From: Glebionis coronaria | Taxonomy: Eukaryota > Streptophyta > Magnoliopsida > Asterales > Asteraceae | Direction: 5' to 3' | Assembly (NCBI GenBank): GCA_025667525.1 | Contig: JANFOE010000583.1 | Span: forward strand, 620,001 to 684,000 | Length of the DNA stretch: 64,000 nt | Shown: piece after piece, positions 35,523-48,070 of the stretch | Layout: every line of letters starts with the position of its first letter | Position numbering within the stretch: position 1 is the first letter of the stretch | The notes under the pieces: model-generated | Told to the model about the DNA's origin: nothing | The model's database searches: none | What the model saw: only the letters and a program-made list of their open reading frames with translations | Position numbers and translations under genes: made by a program

Positions 35523-36990
35523 ATAATTTCAACCTTACAAGCACGTGCACTACTGTCACATGGTTGCGAGGGATATCTTGCTACTGTTCGTGATTTGGAG
35601 GCTGAATCTCCATCTATCCAGAATCAGCTAATCGTGTCAGAATTCCCAGACGCGTTTCCAGAAGAACTTCCGGGCATACCACCTGCTCGTGAAGTGGAAT
35701 TTGATATTGAGCTCATCCCAGGAGTTGAGCCAATTTCTAAGGCTCCTTATCGCATGGCTCCCATAGACCTGAAGGAGTTAAAGGAACAACTGCAGGAACT
35801 GTTGGAACATGGTTTCATTCGACCTAGTGCTTCTCCATGGGGCGCACCAGTTCTATTCGTAAAGAAGAAGGATGACAGTATGCGTCTATGCATAGATTAT
35901 CGTGAGCTTAACAAGATCACCATCAGGAATAGATATCTATTACCACGCATTGATGATTGTTTGACCAACTCCAAGGTGCCAAACATTTCTCCAAGATTGA
36001 TCTAAGGTCGGGCTATCATCAGTTACGGGTTAAAGAGTAGGACATCGCCAAGACTTCTTTCCGTACACGTTATGGGCACTACGAATTTGTAGTCATGCCA
36101 TTTGGCCTTACCAATGCTCTAGCTATTTTCATGGACTTGATGAACCGTATCTTTCATGAGTTCCTGGACAAGTTCGTCATTGTCTTCATTGACGAAATTC
36201 TGATTTTCTCTAAGTCAAAGGAGGAACACGAAGACCATCTTCGTACTGTATTATAGATACTTCGCCAAAAGCAGCTGTATGCTAAATTCTCTAAGTGTGA
36301 GTTCTGGTTAGACAAAATTGCGTTCCTAGGCCACATTGTATCAGCAGAAGGAATAACCATGGATATCAGCGATATCAGCGAGTGAAGTTCGTAGTTTCCT
36401 AGGCTTAGCTGGTTACTACCGTAGGTTCGTGGAGAACTTTTACCGTTTAGCACTGCCATTGACCAAACTGATGCGAAAAGGGGAGAAATTCGTCTGGACT
36501 GAAGAAAGAGAGAAGAGCTTTGAAGACCTAAAGTAGAGGCCGGTATCTGCACCGATTCTTACTCTCCCATCTGGTACAGGTGGATTTTAAATCTACAGTG
36601 ATGCTTCAGGGAAGGGACTTGGTTGTGTTCTCATGCAACATGGGAAAGTGATTGCTTAGGCATCACGACAGCTTAAGCCTTATGAGGAGAACTACCCTAC
36701 GCATGACTTGGAACTTGCAACAATCGTGTTTGCATTGAAGATATGGAGGCACTACTTGTATGGTGAATCATGTGATATCTTCACAGATCACAAGAGCCTG
36801 AAATACATCTTTACGCAACGTGAGCTGAACATGAGGCAAAGGAGATGGTTAGAGCTGTTGAAGGATTATGACATTAATCTGCAGTATCATCCCGGCAAGG
36901 CAAATGTAGTGGAAGATGCTCTTAGTAGGAAGTCGGGTATGACCAACGACATTAAGATAGAGGAAGAGATTATAAGAGACTTGGAGCGAC
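35523..36990 (+). pseudogene. Chromovirus reverse transcriptase-RNase H
   Basis: 35595-36005 carries [21 protein letters not shown] and the RT entry [10 protein letters not shown] one-base frameshift occurs near 35957. Then come [25 protein letters not shown] and the catalytic loop. That loop reads FIDE (36185-36196) where FIDD or YVDD is expected, so one catalytic Asp is Glu. A deletion of about 50 bases at 36360-36385 removes the segment before VRSFLGLAGYYRRF. Stops lie at 36038, 36254, 36534, 36588 and 36657. RNase [41 protein letters not shown] at 36708-37019. Confidence 0.88.
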
Positions 36991-38472
36991 TAGACATTAA
37001 GATCATGGTACGTGGGTAGCACGGTTACTGGGCTAATCTTAGAGTGGAACATGAATTACTATCTAGGATCAAGGAAGCTTAGAAGGGTGATGGTGAAATT
37101 TGGGCGATCATTCAGAACTTGGATCAGCAGACGGAGTTTTGGTTAGATGACGACGGTATCTTATGGCAGGGCACCAGACTTTGTGTTCCTGATGATCTTA
37201 CACTCAGGGAAGCGTTATTGGCTGAAGCTTATAGCTCCCCATTCTCCATTCATCCGGGTTCGACCAAGATGTACCACGACATCAAGCAGTACTTTTGGTG
37301 GAGTGGTATGAAACAGGATGTTGCTAGTTATGTCTCCAAATGTCTTACCTGCCGGTTAAGACCGAGCATCAGCGGTCTAGTGGTCTACTACAACCGTTAG
37401 ACATTCCAGAGTGGAAGTGGGACAAGATTACCATAGATTTTATTACCGGTATTCCGCAGACAAAGAGGAAGCATGATGCGATTTGGGTTATCGTTGATCG
37501 ACTCACTAAGTCAGCTCATTTCTTTCCGATCCGCAAGGAAGATCCGGTTAGAAAACACGCAGATACTTACATAAAGAGATCATGAGACTTCATGGTGCTC
37601 CATCTAGTATCGTCTCGGACAGAGATCCTCGGTTCACTTTGCGATTTTGGAGAAGTCTGCAGAAAGCTTGGGGTACCAAACTTAAGCTTAGCACGGCTTT
37701 TCATCCTCAAACAGACGGACAATCGGAGAGAACTATTCAGACATTGGAAGACATGCTTCAAGCGTGTGCATTGGAGTGGACAGGATATTGGGATGATTAT
37801 ATCTGTTTGGTAGAGTTTGCATACAACAATAGTTGGCACACCAGCATTAAGTGTGCATCGTTCGAGATGTTGTATGGCAGAACGTGTTGCGCCCCAATCT
37901 GTTGGGATCAGGTTGGTGAGCGAACACTTGAAGGACCGGAGATGATAGAGTTGACCAACGAGAAGGTTGTTGTAGCTAAGGCAAAATTACAAGAAGCTCG
38001 TGCACGTCAGAAGAGCTATGTCGACAAGCATCGTAGGGACTTACATTTCAATGTGGAAGATCATGTCTTTCTTAAGGTATCACCGGCACGTGGTGTTAGA
38101 CGTTTTGGAATCAAAGGGAAACTCAGTCCTCAATTCATCGGATAGTTTGATATCATCGAGAGAGTCGGTGAAGTATCTTGCCATTTAGCGTTACCTCCGT
38201 AGCTTTCTCACGTTCATGACGTTTTCCATTTGTCTTTACTTAGAGGGTACAATTATCATCCCCTTCACACGGCTCAGTATCCACTAGAACAGATTCGTGA
38301 AGATCTTACCTTCATAAAGGAACCCGAGCGATTTCTTGACAGACAAGAACGAGTCATGAGGAAGAAGATGATTCCCTTCGTCAAAATCCTTTGGAGGGAT
38401 CATACCAAGCGGGAAGCCACTTGGGAAACAGAGGAGTCTATCCTGGCTTCTTACCCTCATTTCAAGTTTTGA
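36991..38472 (+). pseudogene. Chromovirus integrase with C-terminal chromodomain
   Basis: HHCC zinc domain: HPGSTKMYHDI, then CLTC (37250-37355). DDE core: first Asp in TIDFITG, second in SDRDPRF, Glu in [11 protein letters not shown]. One-base frameshifts occur near 37355 and 37572. Stops at 37017, 37080, 38143 and 38200 fall at Gln-like positions. The C-terminal stretch 38330-38460 (ERVMRKKMIPFVKILWRDH, EATWETEESI) matches the chromodomain-type tail of chromoviruses. It would target integration to heterochromatin. Confidence 0.88.
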
Positions 38473-38531
38473 ATTCGGGTATGTTCCTTTTTTAGTTTAC
38501 TTTATCTATAATTCGGGGACAAATTATTCTT

Positions 38532-38546
38532 TTTAGGGGGAAGAGT
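38532..38546 (+). other. Element E polypurine tract
   Basis: TTTAGGGGGAAGAGT directly precedes the 3' LTR start TGTAAAACCC. Confidence 0.85.
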
Positions 38547-39664
38547 TGTAAAACCCGCATGCTTTTACCATGAACGGTACACTTAGTAAACGTATGTACA
38601 TATTAGAACTTTCCTTTTATAGCACGAACACGTGTCACGATTATTAATTACGGAAATTACGTACGTGTTATTACACGATAAGTATTAAGTACGTGACAGT
38701 ACACGATAATTATTAGCAATAGTAATTATAATCACGAACATGAAATCATGAACGTTAAATCACGAACATGTAATTACGTACGTATTTAATATTATAAGAT
38801 TAATATCGTTTACATACAAGTTTTTATTATAACACGAACGATTAATTAAAACATAACATGAAAACGTTAACGTATGTACACGTAAAATATTAGAGACGGA
38901 AAACTTCGGGTTCCCTTGTGGGCCCCACATACCCGCGGACACCAAGACAAGGAGGGCCAAGCCCATATTGTTTTTACCAAATAAACAAAAAGGAAAAACA
39001 TGTTTTCATTCCAAAGACTTTTTCTAAAAAATCAAAAACCCTAATCCTCCTTTTGTTCTTCCTTGGTCGCCGGCTATAACACACCAAAGGGTGGTGTTTG
39101 ATTGATTTCGGTTGATTAAAAACAAGTGCTTGTGTTCCCGTTATTGTTTTCCATTTGTTTCACGCATTCGGTAATCCTTAAATCCTTTTTATTTTATTCT
39201 TTTATTAGATCAAGAACATGAAAACATGGTATTAATAAAAACAAGTAATTAAACATGTTGGTATAATCATGGATTAAATAAAAGAGGGGCTTTGGGGTTG
39301 GTTTGGTTTGGCCGACACACACAAACCGAGAGCCTAAGTTCTCGGTGTCCCTTGTGTGACCACAGCCGAGACCTTGTGGTCTCGGTGTAGTCCTTGTGGT
39401 TCAGCAGCAGGGTGAAACAAGGGATCCTGACGCAAGTCGGGGTGGCCTTGTGGCTTTATTGGTCACGGCGCAACAACAAGAAGCACCACCGGCTTAAGCC
39501 GGTGGCTGTTCTGGTCAAGCAAGGGGGACACACGACTCGACAGGGGGAACCACCGGCTAACTGCCGGTGGGAACTTCTTTGGGCCAATGGCTAGCCGAGG
39601 AAAACCAGGGGAACCACTGGCTACAGCCGGTGGTTATATTACAAGAACAGTGGCAACCGACTGA
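38547..39664 (+). repeat. Element E 3' LTR, truncated
   Basis: Begins TGTAAAACCCGC and includes the first 34 bases that the 5' copy lacks. It follows the 5' LTR up to 23220 and stops at 39664 in the centre of a hairpin. The remaining roughly 1.9 kb is absent and family D leader sequence starts abruptly. Confidence 0.85.
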
Positions 39665-39990
39665 CCCTTATACCCACCTTATAGTTTGTGTTAATTAAAA
39701 TCAAGCTTCTCGAAAGTAATTATCTATTTTGCCTTTTTTCTTTGTTTGATATTCGAATAAAATGATTGAGTGATGAAATCCCAAATCAAGGTTGTGTTTT
39801 CACACTTTTGGAGTACTTGTGAATTTATTGTGATACATATACAATATAGTAATAATATTCACACAAAAAACGAAAACCAATAATACGTATGATTAGAGTG
39901 CTAATCACACAATTACTATTTATGGATAATATAAAAACCAAATTTGTTCAAATCAAAACACAACACGCCTCCCTGGCAGCGGCGCCAAAA
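39665..39990 (-). mobile_element. Family D primer site and leader fragment
   Basis: Read minus, TGGCGCCGCTGCC (39975-39987) sits two bases after the LTR and matches element A's primer site exactly. About 310 bp of AT-rich leader follows before the break against element E. Confidence 0.75.
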
Positions 39991-41175
39991 TGATAGTTGT
40001 AAAATACGTCTTTTAGGAAAAAGAGCGTAATTAGGGTAAGTACGACGGTTTAGGAAAACCGTGCACAAATGACCCAAAGGTGAGTTCGTTCTCAAGGATT
40101 CTAGTGTGTTGTATATTAAGACTTGATTAAATATTTGTGATTAATATTAGGAAAGAAAGAAAAGAGAAATGATGACGATTACAATTAAAATTAAACTAAG
40201 ACGAAAGACGTAAATGTAAAACCATAACGTGACGAAATTTAAAAATTACCCTAAAAATTCCTAGAAAATCACAATAAATTCTAAAAAATACAATTAGAGT
40301 TTACCAAAAATCAAAAATCACTCGAACCTTTTATTTAATTAAATAATAATTTTTAATGCTAATTAAAGCCTAAAAAATCAATTTAATTAACAAAAAACAC
40401 AAGATGAGATTTTTCAATTTGTAAACCTCTAAAATAACTTAATTAAACTAAAAATTATTTTTGAAAAATTTAAAACTAATTAAAACTATTTGAAAATTAT
40501 TAAAAACTATTAAAATATTAAAATAATCCTAAAAATTATTTAAATGATGAGAAAATTAATCTAAAAGTTTTAAAAATCCTAACTTAATGTATTTGACCTA
40601 AGAAAAATGAAAAAGTTGCAAAAATCCTAAAAACAATTTTTAATAATAAAATATTAATAAAAATTCAAAAAATATAAAAAATTCTAAAAACTTGCAAACT
40701 AGTTTATTTTAACTTAAATAAACAGAAAATGAACTTGAAATTACAAAATACCCCTAATGGGCCTCCAAATGGGCCAAACAATAAAACAGTCCACTAATTG
40801 GGCTTATTAAGGCCCAATAAGAAAAATATTCACCAAAATGGCCCAAAATCACCAGTTAAGCTTAAAAATTGATTTTAAACAAAAACTCTAAAGGACCAAA
40901 AGCTGAATAAGTGTTTATCATAGCTTAAATGAAAACATCTTATTCTTAATGGGCTTTTTGGCCCATTAAGCTATAAGCCAATACCATAAGCTGAAATTTT
41001 ACACACGTCCTTCTCTTGACCTTATAAAGCTGTTTGTAAAAAGAAATTTTGATTAAGCCCAAGAAATAAGACTGAAATAAGCAAAAGCTCTCTACACAAA
41101 ACGACAAAATAGTCGTTTTCGAGTTCTCGGCTGATTCAAGAGCTGATTCTTTTTGCAAAAGGTTTTAAACGACAA

Positions 41176-41458
41176 TGTAGATTTTCTAAATATAATCCGG
41201 TGGTCTAACATGGTGGAATATGGTGGTGGAAGCCATTGTTAAAGCTTAGAGACAGAGAGTGGTTATGTGAAAGAAAGAAAATCAAATAAAAGTGAAAATG
41301 AGACACAAGCAACACCCCTCCTTGGAAGCAAAGGAGGGGTATATATAGTCACACACACTACATAAACTATACAACGAACCTAGTCTAGTCTAAACGTGTG
41401 TGACTATGATAACTAATGGGAATTCTTAAATGTCGTCACATAAAGTGAGTTTCCAACA
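41176..41458 (-). repeat. Element H 3' LTR
   Basis: 283 bp TGTAGATTT...CCAACA with TATA box (read minus CTATATATACCCC, near 41338-41350). Confidence 0.92.
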
Positions 41459-42375
41459 ATCTTCCCCCATGGGACGACGTGTAGAATTCCTTACAATATT
41501 CTTCCTAACAAGTACAAAATGATTAAGAACAAGAGCTTTCATGAAGCATCCAATGCTGATGAAGTCTTCTGAGGCCTTTGACTTCAAAACGACTCATCTT
41601 TAAAGTAACTTGTAGAAGAAATACTGTAATGGCACGAGCTAAGTAACCCATACACTTCTGGTTAAGGAGAAGCTTCTGAATTAGCTTCCCCCTAATTCAT
41701 GCCACATAAACTTGATGTAGAAGCTTTTAAATAGCTTCCCCCTAAATCGACAATCCTCGTAAGCAACTTCAAAGCTTTCAATAAAGCTTAGAATAATTAA
41801 GCGCACAGCGGAATCTAACTAGCAAATCCCATCATATAACATGATAACGTTGCTAAGAGGGATTGTAAGTTTGGGTCACACCAAGTAGATCAACAACTTC
41901 TCTTCTCACGCTTGAATAATTCTTCTGAATTTTTCTTCCCCCTGAGAGTTCAAGTTATGCATACCAGAAAGAATCAAGACATTTCTTCCCCCACATAGTT
42001 GAACAAAGTAAATCAATCCCAATTATGAAGCTCAAATACTGAAGTGGACACTTTATCCCATTCATGAAGTTGGCATCGTAACACCAGAGTCAATTAAGTC
42101 CCGGAAATGCACATATCTTCTTCCGGAGATGCACCAGAGTCAATTAAGTCCCGGGAATGCATATAGGATAATGATGATGTTTAATTGCAACAATCAAACA
42201 ATTAAACATCGAATCAGTAGTGTACCGTTTAGAGATTGATAACGCCACGAGTTAAAACACTGATTTTCTTTGCGGCTATGACAAATGTCATCCCGGAATA
42301 TCTTCAAATCAAAAGAAGGTATGAAGTTCATCATGTGTACTCGTTGTACGTTCTATGTGTCTTCTTCTTCCCCTT
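41459..42375 (-). other. Element H region with serial polypurine tracts
   Basis: The tract abutting the LTR reads GGGGGAAGAT (minus). Further GGGGGAAG-type tracts lie near 41686, 41729, 41937, 41986 and 42367. A 33-bp word (CACCAGAGTCAATTAAGTCC...) is duplicated at 42081 and 42131. Confidence 0.65.
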
Positions 42376-44003
42376 TGATGGTTTCGAAACTCGGAACCAT
42401 CAATAAATCATAAGCACATAAACCTGAAAATCTCGAGAGAATAATAAATAAGCTGAATTATATATTTTTGTGAGAATCAGCTGTTGATCGAAAATCTCTT
42501 CTCATAAACTCTCCATGGCCACCTTTACCAACCCACGTGAAAGCAATTTGAAGTGACCACTGATTGAATGAACCAGATACATCAAACGTGAAACTGAATA
42601 AGAATCCTTCGATCTTGTGACTTAAGCTTGCACAATTGTTGAATGAAGAACGGTGGAGAAATCTCTAAGTACTCAATGCATCACTGAAGAAGTCTATAAG
42701 CACAACACCTCTTGAAATTATCCACGTCGACTAAGCGTGTGACATTGAGTACAACAATGTAACCCCTTTAAGTGATATTTATCCGAGTTATCAACCATCC
42801 ACCCCGAACCCGGAAACTAGATAAACAAGTCTTCATTCTAATATGAAGCACGAGCAAGTTATCTGTGAAAGATAAAATAAGTACACGCTTTCAAAAAATC
42901 CGTCTTCAACGTCACGTAATTAATACCCGATCAAACAAAATCTGTAGCCACGAAAAAATCGCACAATTTTTCTTTGGTCTCGTCTCAAATAAATTCTCGT
43001 CACATTTGTCTCGTCACGTTGTCACGTCACTTGTTGTCTCGTCCCGATGATGGCCGAAGTAAACTTAATACACACAAAATTTATTTAAAATTTGTATTAA
43101 AAAACTTTTTGTGTATATATTACTAAATCACACGACTCAATTCATTGTTTTTGAAAAAAAAAATGTGAGTCCATCACAAAGTTATACCCGGTCCATCATC
43201 ACAATACCCGGTCCACCAACCTCACCCATATAATTAGGTTATAACAAACCTAATTCGCAACCCTAATCAACATTCATCTATTACTCCGCCTCTTTTCTCT
43301 CCTAACGTCTCTCAAAAAAATCAGATCTAAAATCCACACCTCATCTCAAATCAAGCACAAAATTAATCTCATATTATCACATCTCATAGAACACGGTCAT
43401 CACAATAATCAATCTCAATTTAATTCATCTAATCATCGTTGATCCCGAATGAGAAACGAGATAATCAAACAATCCTTATAGCTTCATGAACCGATCAAAC
43501 ACAATCACTTTTACACCATCCTTTTGATGCTAAGCTCAGTCTATTTCGAATCAAGAAGTCAAGAGTCAAGCCGACTTTTTCTTCAAGATCATATATAGGG
43601 TCTCGGGTAAGTTATGTGCTTAATTAATTACCGAAACAAAGCAAAAGTTATAACAAACTTGTTATAAACTTTTCTTTAATTCGAATATCAATAGGGTTAA
43701 TACCCACAAAGATCAATGATGTAATGACTTCGTGATGGATCTAAAAGATCTTGACATGCATATCGTTACACGACTCAAAACTGAGATCAATTTAAGTTTC
43801 TGTTTAAGTCCGAGTCTAGATGGGAATTAAGTGACAAAGGGAATTAGGATAGTTATGGTGTTGTGGTGAAATAAGGTTGGATGTTGAGTCGACTCAGTGA
43901 GTTAACTGAGTCAACTCGGTAATTACCGAGTTGACTCGGTTGAGATGGATTCGGTTTTACTTGAGGTCAGGCGAGTCAAGTGGAGTACTCAAAGAAAATG
44001 TTA
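42376..44003 (-). other. Element H non-coding interior
   Basis: AT-rich with inverted words around AAATTTTG...CAAAATTT (43060-43125) and no recognisable ORF or domain. I see nothing further to annotate. Confidence 0.5.
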
Positions 44004-44470
44004 CCATCGCAATGTCTTTGTTTTTAAAAAAGAACCATCGCAAGTCAAACATTTAACCCATCACAGTCAATTTTTCACATCCATCGAAGTCTAAAAAAAT
44101 GCCATCGTAACATGAGTCAGATGGTCATCGCATTCAAGCGTTTTAGACCCATCACAGTCAAAGAAGTATAGCCATCTCAGTCTAAGAGTTATACCATCGC
44201 AGTCAAAAGAAAAGTCCATCACAGTCTAAAACAAAATTGCCATCGCGGCCAAGTTGCACACCCATCGAAACAGTCAATCTTTTTAAACACATCGTAGTCT
44301 AAAAAAATTTATGTCCATCGCGGTTTAAACTAGGACCCATCGCAGTCTTAACATGAAGAGTCCATCGCAGTCGATGTCCCATCGCGATGGTACCCATCGC
44401 AATAGTACCCATCGCAATGGAGCCATCGCGGTGGTACCATCGCTGTGGTACCATCGCAATCAATGCGATG
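44004..44470 (-). repeat. Degenerate minisatellite CCATCGCAGTC in element H
   Basis: About 22 copies of CCATCGCAGTC or variants (CCATCACAGTC, CCATCGCAATG) at 10-30-nt spacing. It ends in a tight run with the palindrome CCATCGCGATGG near 44389. It lies 520-990 bp inside the 5' LTR on the transcribed strand, so it would be in the RNA leader. Confidence 0.75.
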
Positions 44471-44972
44471 TACCTGAAGCTGAAACCTTATCCAAATCTG
44501 TACTTTTTTTTTCCGTTTTTTCAGGATCTTACTTTTCTGGGTCATCTTCATCATGAGAATAAAAAAAATTTACCAGAAAGAATGAAACTTTAACAAAACC
44601 CAGTCACCAAAAATACCAGATTTAAGAAAATATGGCAGGTTTGACTTCTTTTGACCAGGATAAGTGTGATAGATTGGACCAGTGAGATGTGACTACCAGC
44701 AGATTTGACCGTGTATTTAAACAGGGACTTAAGAAAAAATGACATCTTTTGACCATAGATGTTTCTGAAAATCAGATGTGGACAGTAAGACAACAATTTT
44801 GACCAGGATAAAGGGATATAAGAATGGGTATAAAAACGTGTGAACGTGACAAAAACTTGTGAACATTGAAAGACAACACAAACAAACCGTGACAAAAATG
44901 ATATAGATTCGGACCAAAAAAATTTTTTTAGACCATCTAAATTGAAAATAAGAACGATCCAAGGATGGAACC

Positions 44973-44988
44973 GAGGCTCTGATGCCAA
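44973..44988 (-). other. Element H primer-binding site (tRNA-Met-like)
   Basis: Read minus: TTGGCATCAGAGCCTC. One mismatch to TGGTATCAGAGC, the initiator tRNA-Met complement typical of copia elements. Confidence 0.8.
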
Positions 44989-44989
44989 T

Positions 44990-45272
44990 TGTAGATTTGC
45001 TAAATATAATCCGGTGGTCTAACATGGTGGAATATGGTGGTGGAAGCCATTGTTAAAGCTTAGAGAGAGAGAGTGGTTGTGTGAAAGAAAGAAAATCAAA
45101 TAAAAGTGAAAATGAGACACAAGCAACACCCCTCCTTGGAAGCAAAGGAGGGGTATATATAGTCACACACACTACATAAACTATACAACGAACCTAGTCT
45201 AGTCTAAACATGTGTGACTATGATAACTAATGGGAATTCTTAAATGTCGTCACATAAAGTGAGTTTCCAACA
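44990..45272 (-). repeat. Element H 5' LTR
   Basis: 283 bp partner of 41176-41458 with TATA box near 45152-45164 (minus). Confidence 0.92.
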
Positions 45273-46903
45273 GACAAAACTAAGCTTAATCAACAAAAAG
45301 TTTTCAAATAAGCACACTCAATAAGCTGAAATAAGCAATAAGCTGTTTTTGAAAACGACAAAATAGTCGTTTTCTAGTCAAAAGCTAAAACCAAAAGCTG
45401 TAAACTTCAAAACTGACTTATAAGCTCAAAATAATAAGATCTATCACAAAAGATAAGTTGTTGCACAATAGAATAAGCTCGAATGAATTATAAATAAGCT
45501 GATTACTAATTAACACTAGCAGTAGTGGGAAAAGGTTCCCACTGCTTTAACTATTTGACTTGCTTTTTTAGAGAGTTCTACTTGGATTCAATGGACAAAA
45601 AGGGCACCCTTACAACCAGTGGGTTATAAGGAGTCACAAACAAGAAAAAAAACACAAATCCAATAAGCCAATTAGTACAGTTAATTCAAACAGTCCACAG
45701 ACATAGTACAGACATGGTATAAGCAGATCTGGTGATATAAGCGAATGTTTAAGCTAGTTTAAGCCCACAAGATTGCACCAAAAGCATACAACAGCTCACT
45801 TAGACTCAGTGATACACAAATAAACTTATATCATACACTGATTCAAAGATTTAAGCTAGATTCAAGCATATGCAAGTTACTGATTAACAAAGATGAACAC
45901 AGGATGAACTTTGCTGATATACTTGACCACAAATCCAATTTCAAAGCCACAAATCTACTTCACAGGTTACACAAACTATGTTTTAGCACTTGTTAACCCT
46001 ATATTAGCATACACTCTAGGTGTTCCCAATTTTTCAGATCACAAGACCCTAAAACAAGCTAGTTAATCAAGATATTCAGATTTGGATTTTAAAAGCATAA
46101 GACTTGCAAATATCAGCACTCAACTTCTTAAATATCAGATACAAACACTAACAAACCCTGAACACTTACCCAAACTCACATGTAAATCACAAGACAGCAA
46201 ACCCAAACAGCCTTTTAACTTTTTAAATCCAATATGAACAAAGCAAAAGTGTTTATTAGGTTGATTAAAGCTTAAAAATGCATCATAACAACATCATAAG
46301 GCATAAAGAACAAGATTCATGCATAAAATCACCACAAATATCAGCAAACCACAAAAATAACTTAGAACCAACTTCTTGACAGTTTTTTCAATAAAAGAGG
46401 ACAAACCTCATGAATGCACATCCACACTCACGAATTTTAGAACTTATGTGGTAGCTCAACAACTACAAGCTTCCAACAAGCTGCTAAGAACAACAAGATT
46501 AGCACAAACAGATTATATATAAAAAATATGAAAACAAGCAGATTTCTTCCAACTTTGTTCCCCACTCCTTGAATCCTACCAAGCCACAAGTCTCACCTCA
46601 CCTTGATAAGCTCCTTATCAGGGTGGTATGATCAGCTTATGACCCAAAAGCTTCAAGTGTTTGAACTAAAACTTGAAAAGAAAATCAGATTTTTTGAAAA
46701 CCCTTTGAACAAATTTGCAATACTTTAAAACCAAACTCTTGGAACTTAAAATCACAAACTTTGAACAATAACAACAAGAATATAAGATTAGAACTTGGAA
46801 TTCGTCACAAAATCAAACACTTTTTCATTCAAATAGAAACAAGGCTTTACAGATTTTTGACCAAAGAAAACCAAGAACAAAGAACAATGTATGACCCTAT
46901 ACC

Positions 46904-46917
46904 CTTTATATAGAGGG
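46904..46917 (-). promoter_or_regulatory. Family D LTR TATA box
   Basis: Read minus: CCCTCTATATAAAGGG, a strong TATA box about 1.2 kb into the LTR, in agreement with minus orientation. Start expected near 46875. Confidence 0.6.
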
Positions 46918-48070
46918 TGTAAATGTGTTCTATAAAGCTAAAAACTAAAAACCCTAAGTTGTAGAAGTCCCAAAATGCCCTTGTTGAATTTTTGAATTTC
47001 TTGACTGAATTTGTAGTTTGTGAAGAAACATGTGACTCATTTTGTTGTTTTGTAATCTTAAGCGTCCAAACATGCTTAGAAATGAAGCAGGGGTTGTGGC
47101 ACGTTGATTTTCTGACAATCTTTTGTCTTCGTCCTAAAGTGTAGCAGGGGAATCTCCATGTGAGCATTTGGGTGAGGTGGCATATGGTTTGTGAGCTGGG
47201 TTATGATTAATGAACCCTTAATCATAATTCTGGATAGTATTAAGGGTTAATTCACAAAGGTTAGAAAATACCCAAATCCGGTTAAGAACATGGGGTTGAT
47301 CTGTTTTAGTGTTTAAAATTGTGTTAGGCGCCACATTTAGTAACTAATTAATAATTATTTATAACCGGTGGTGAGTGGATGGTGATGTGGCATAATGGTG
47401 GATTGTGATTGGGTGAAAAGAGTTAGTGGGGCACGTGTCATGGTGGGAGTGGTTAAGGTAAGGTTTCTTGTCTGCCAACTTTAACCCCTCATCTCTTCTT
47501 TTGTTGTCTTTTCATGTTTAATCAGCCGAATCATAATATCCTTTGTATTTGAAGTTTTGGTTTTTATACTTTGGCCACCAAAAGTTTTGCAAAGTATTTC
47601 AAAGGGTATTTCTTGTAAGTTTATGATTCTTCAAGGGCTCTTTTTGACATATCTTCATTCTTCAAGGTCTTTACTTGTATCTTTGTCTTCATGGAGGACT
47701 AAAAGTGACAAGTCTTCAAATTTGAGGGACCATTATTGCCAATTCTTTAAAGTTGAGGGTCCTTTTTATAAATTTGACAAACTTTAGGGACCAAACTTGT
47801 AATTATGAATAAATAAGGGTATAAAGTGTCAATTTATCAATAATGAAGGACCCTTCTTGTACAATCTTCAATTCTTCAAGGACTTTCTTGGAAAATCAAC
47901 TCTAGGGCCCGGTTCATTGTGCGGCTTCGTTTCCCGTGTTTGTTTTTGCTTGTTTCTTGTGATCTTTTGTCATATTCTCAATATCCGTACCTAAATTACA
48001 CACTGAAATAACACAAGCATATATTTGGCACATTTTGTGATATTTTAACCATTTTAAGCCCGTTTTGGAC

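Larger units (their letters stand above)
22141..39664 (+). mobile_element. Element E: Ty3/gypsy chromovirus, broken and carrying nested insertions
   Basis: 5' LTR (22141-24307 plus 32430-33270) is interrupted by element F. Then come the tRNA-Met primer site (33275), gag, protease, RT, RNase H, integrase and chromodomain (33702-38472), polypurine tract (38532-38546) and a truncated 3' LTR (38547-39664). RT before integrase, and a C-terminal chromodomain, mark a chromovirus, probably Tekay/Del-like. The first 34 bases of the 5' LTR and roughly the last two thirds of the 3' LTR are missing, so no target duplication remains. At least 14 in-frame stops and several frameshifts are present. Confidence 0.88.
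41176..45272 (-). mobile_element. Element H: 4.1-kb coding-free LTR retrotransposon
   Basis: LTRs 41176-41458 and 44990-45272 are both 283 bp with about 4 differences. Exact target duplication GACAA (41171-41175, 45273-45277). Primer site and purine tract give minus orientation. The 3.5-kb interior has no gag or pol signature. The longest frames (44590-44988 minus, 132 codons; 42865-43050 plus) lack domains. LTR size and primer site suggest a copia-derived non-autonomous element. Confidence 0.9.

Noticed and set aside
44590..44988. 132-codon minus ORF in element H as a gag
   Set aside because: It begins at the primer site, has no zinc knuckle or capsid motif, and its composition matches the non-coding surroundings.
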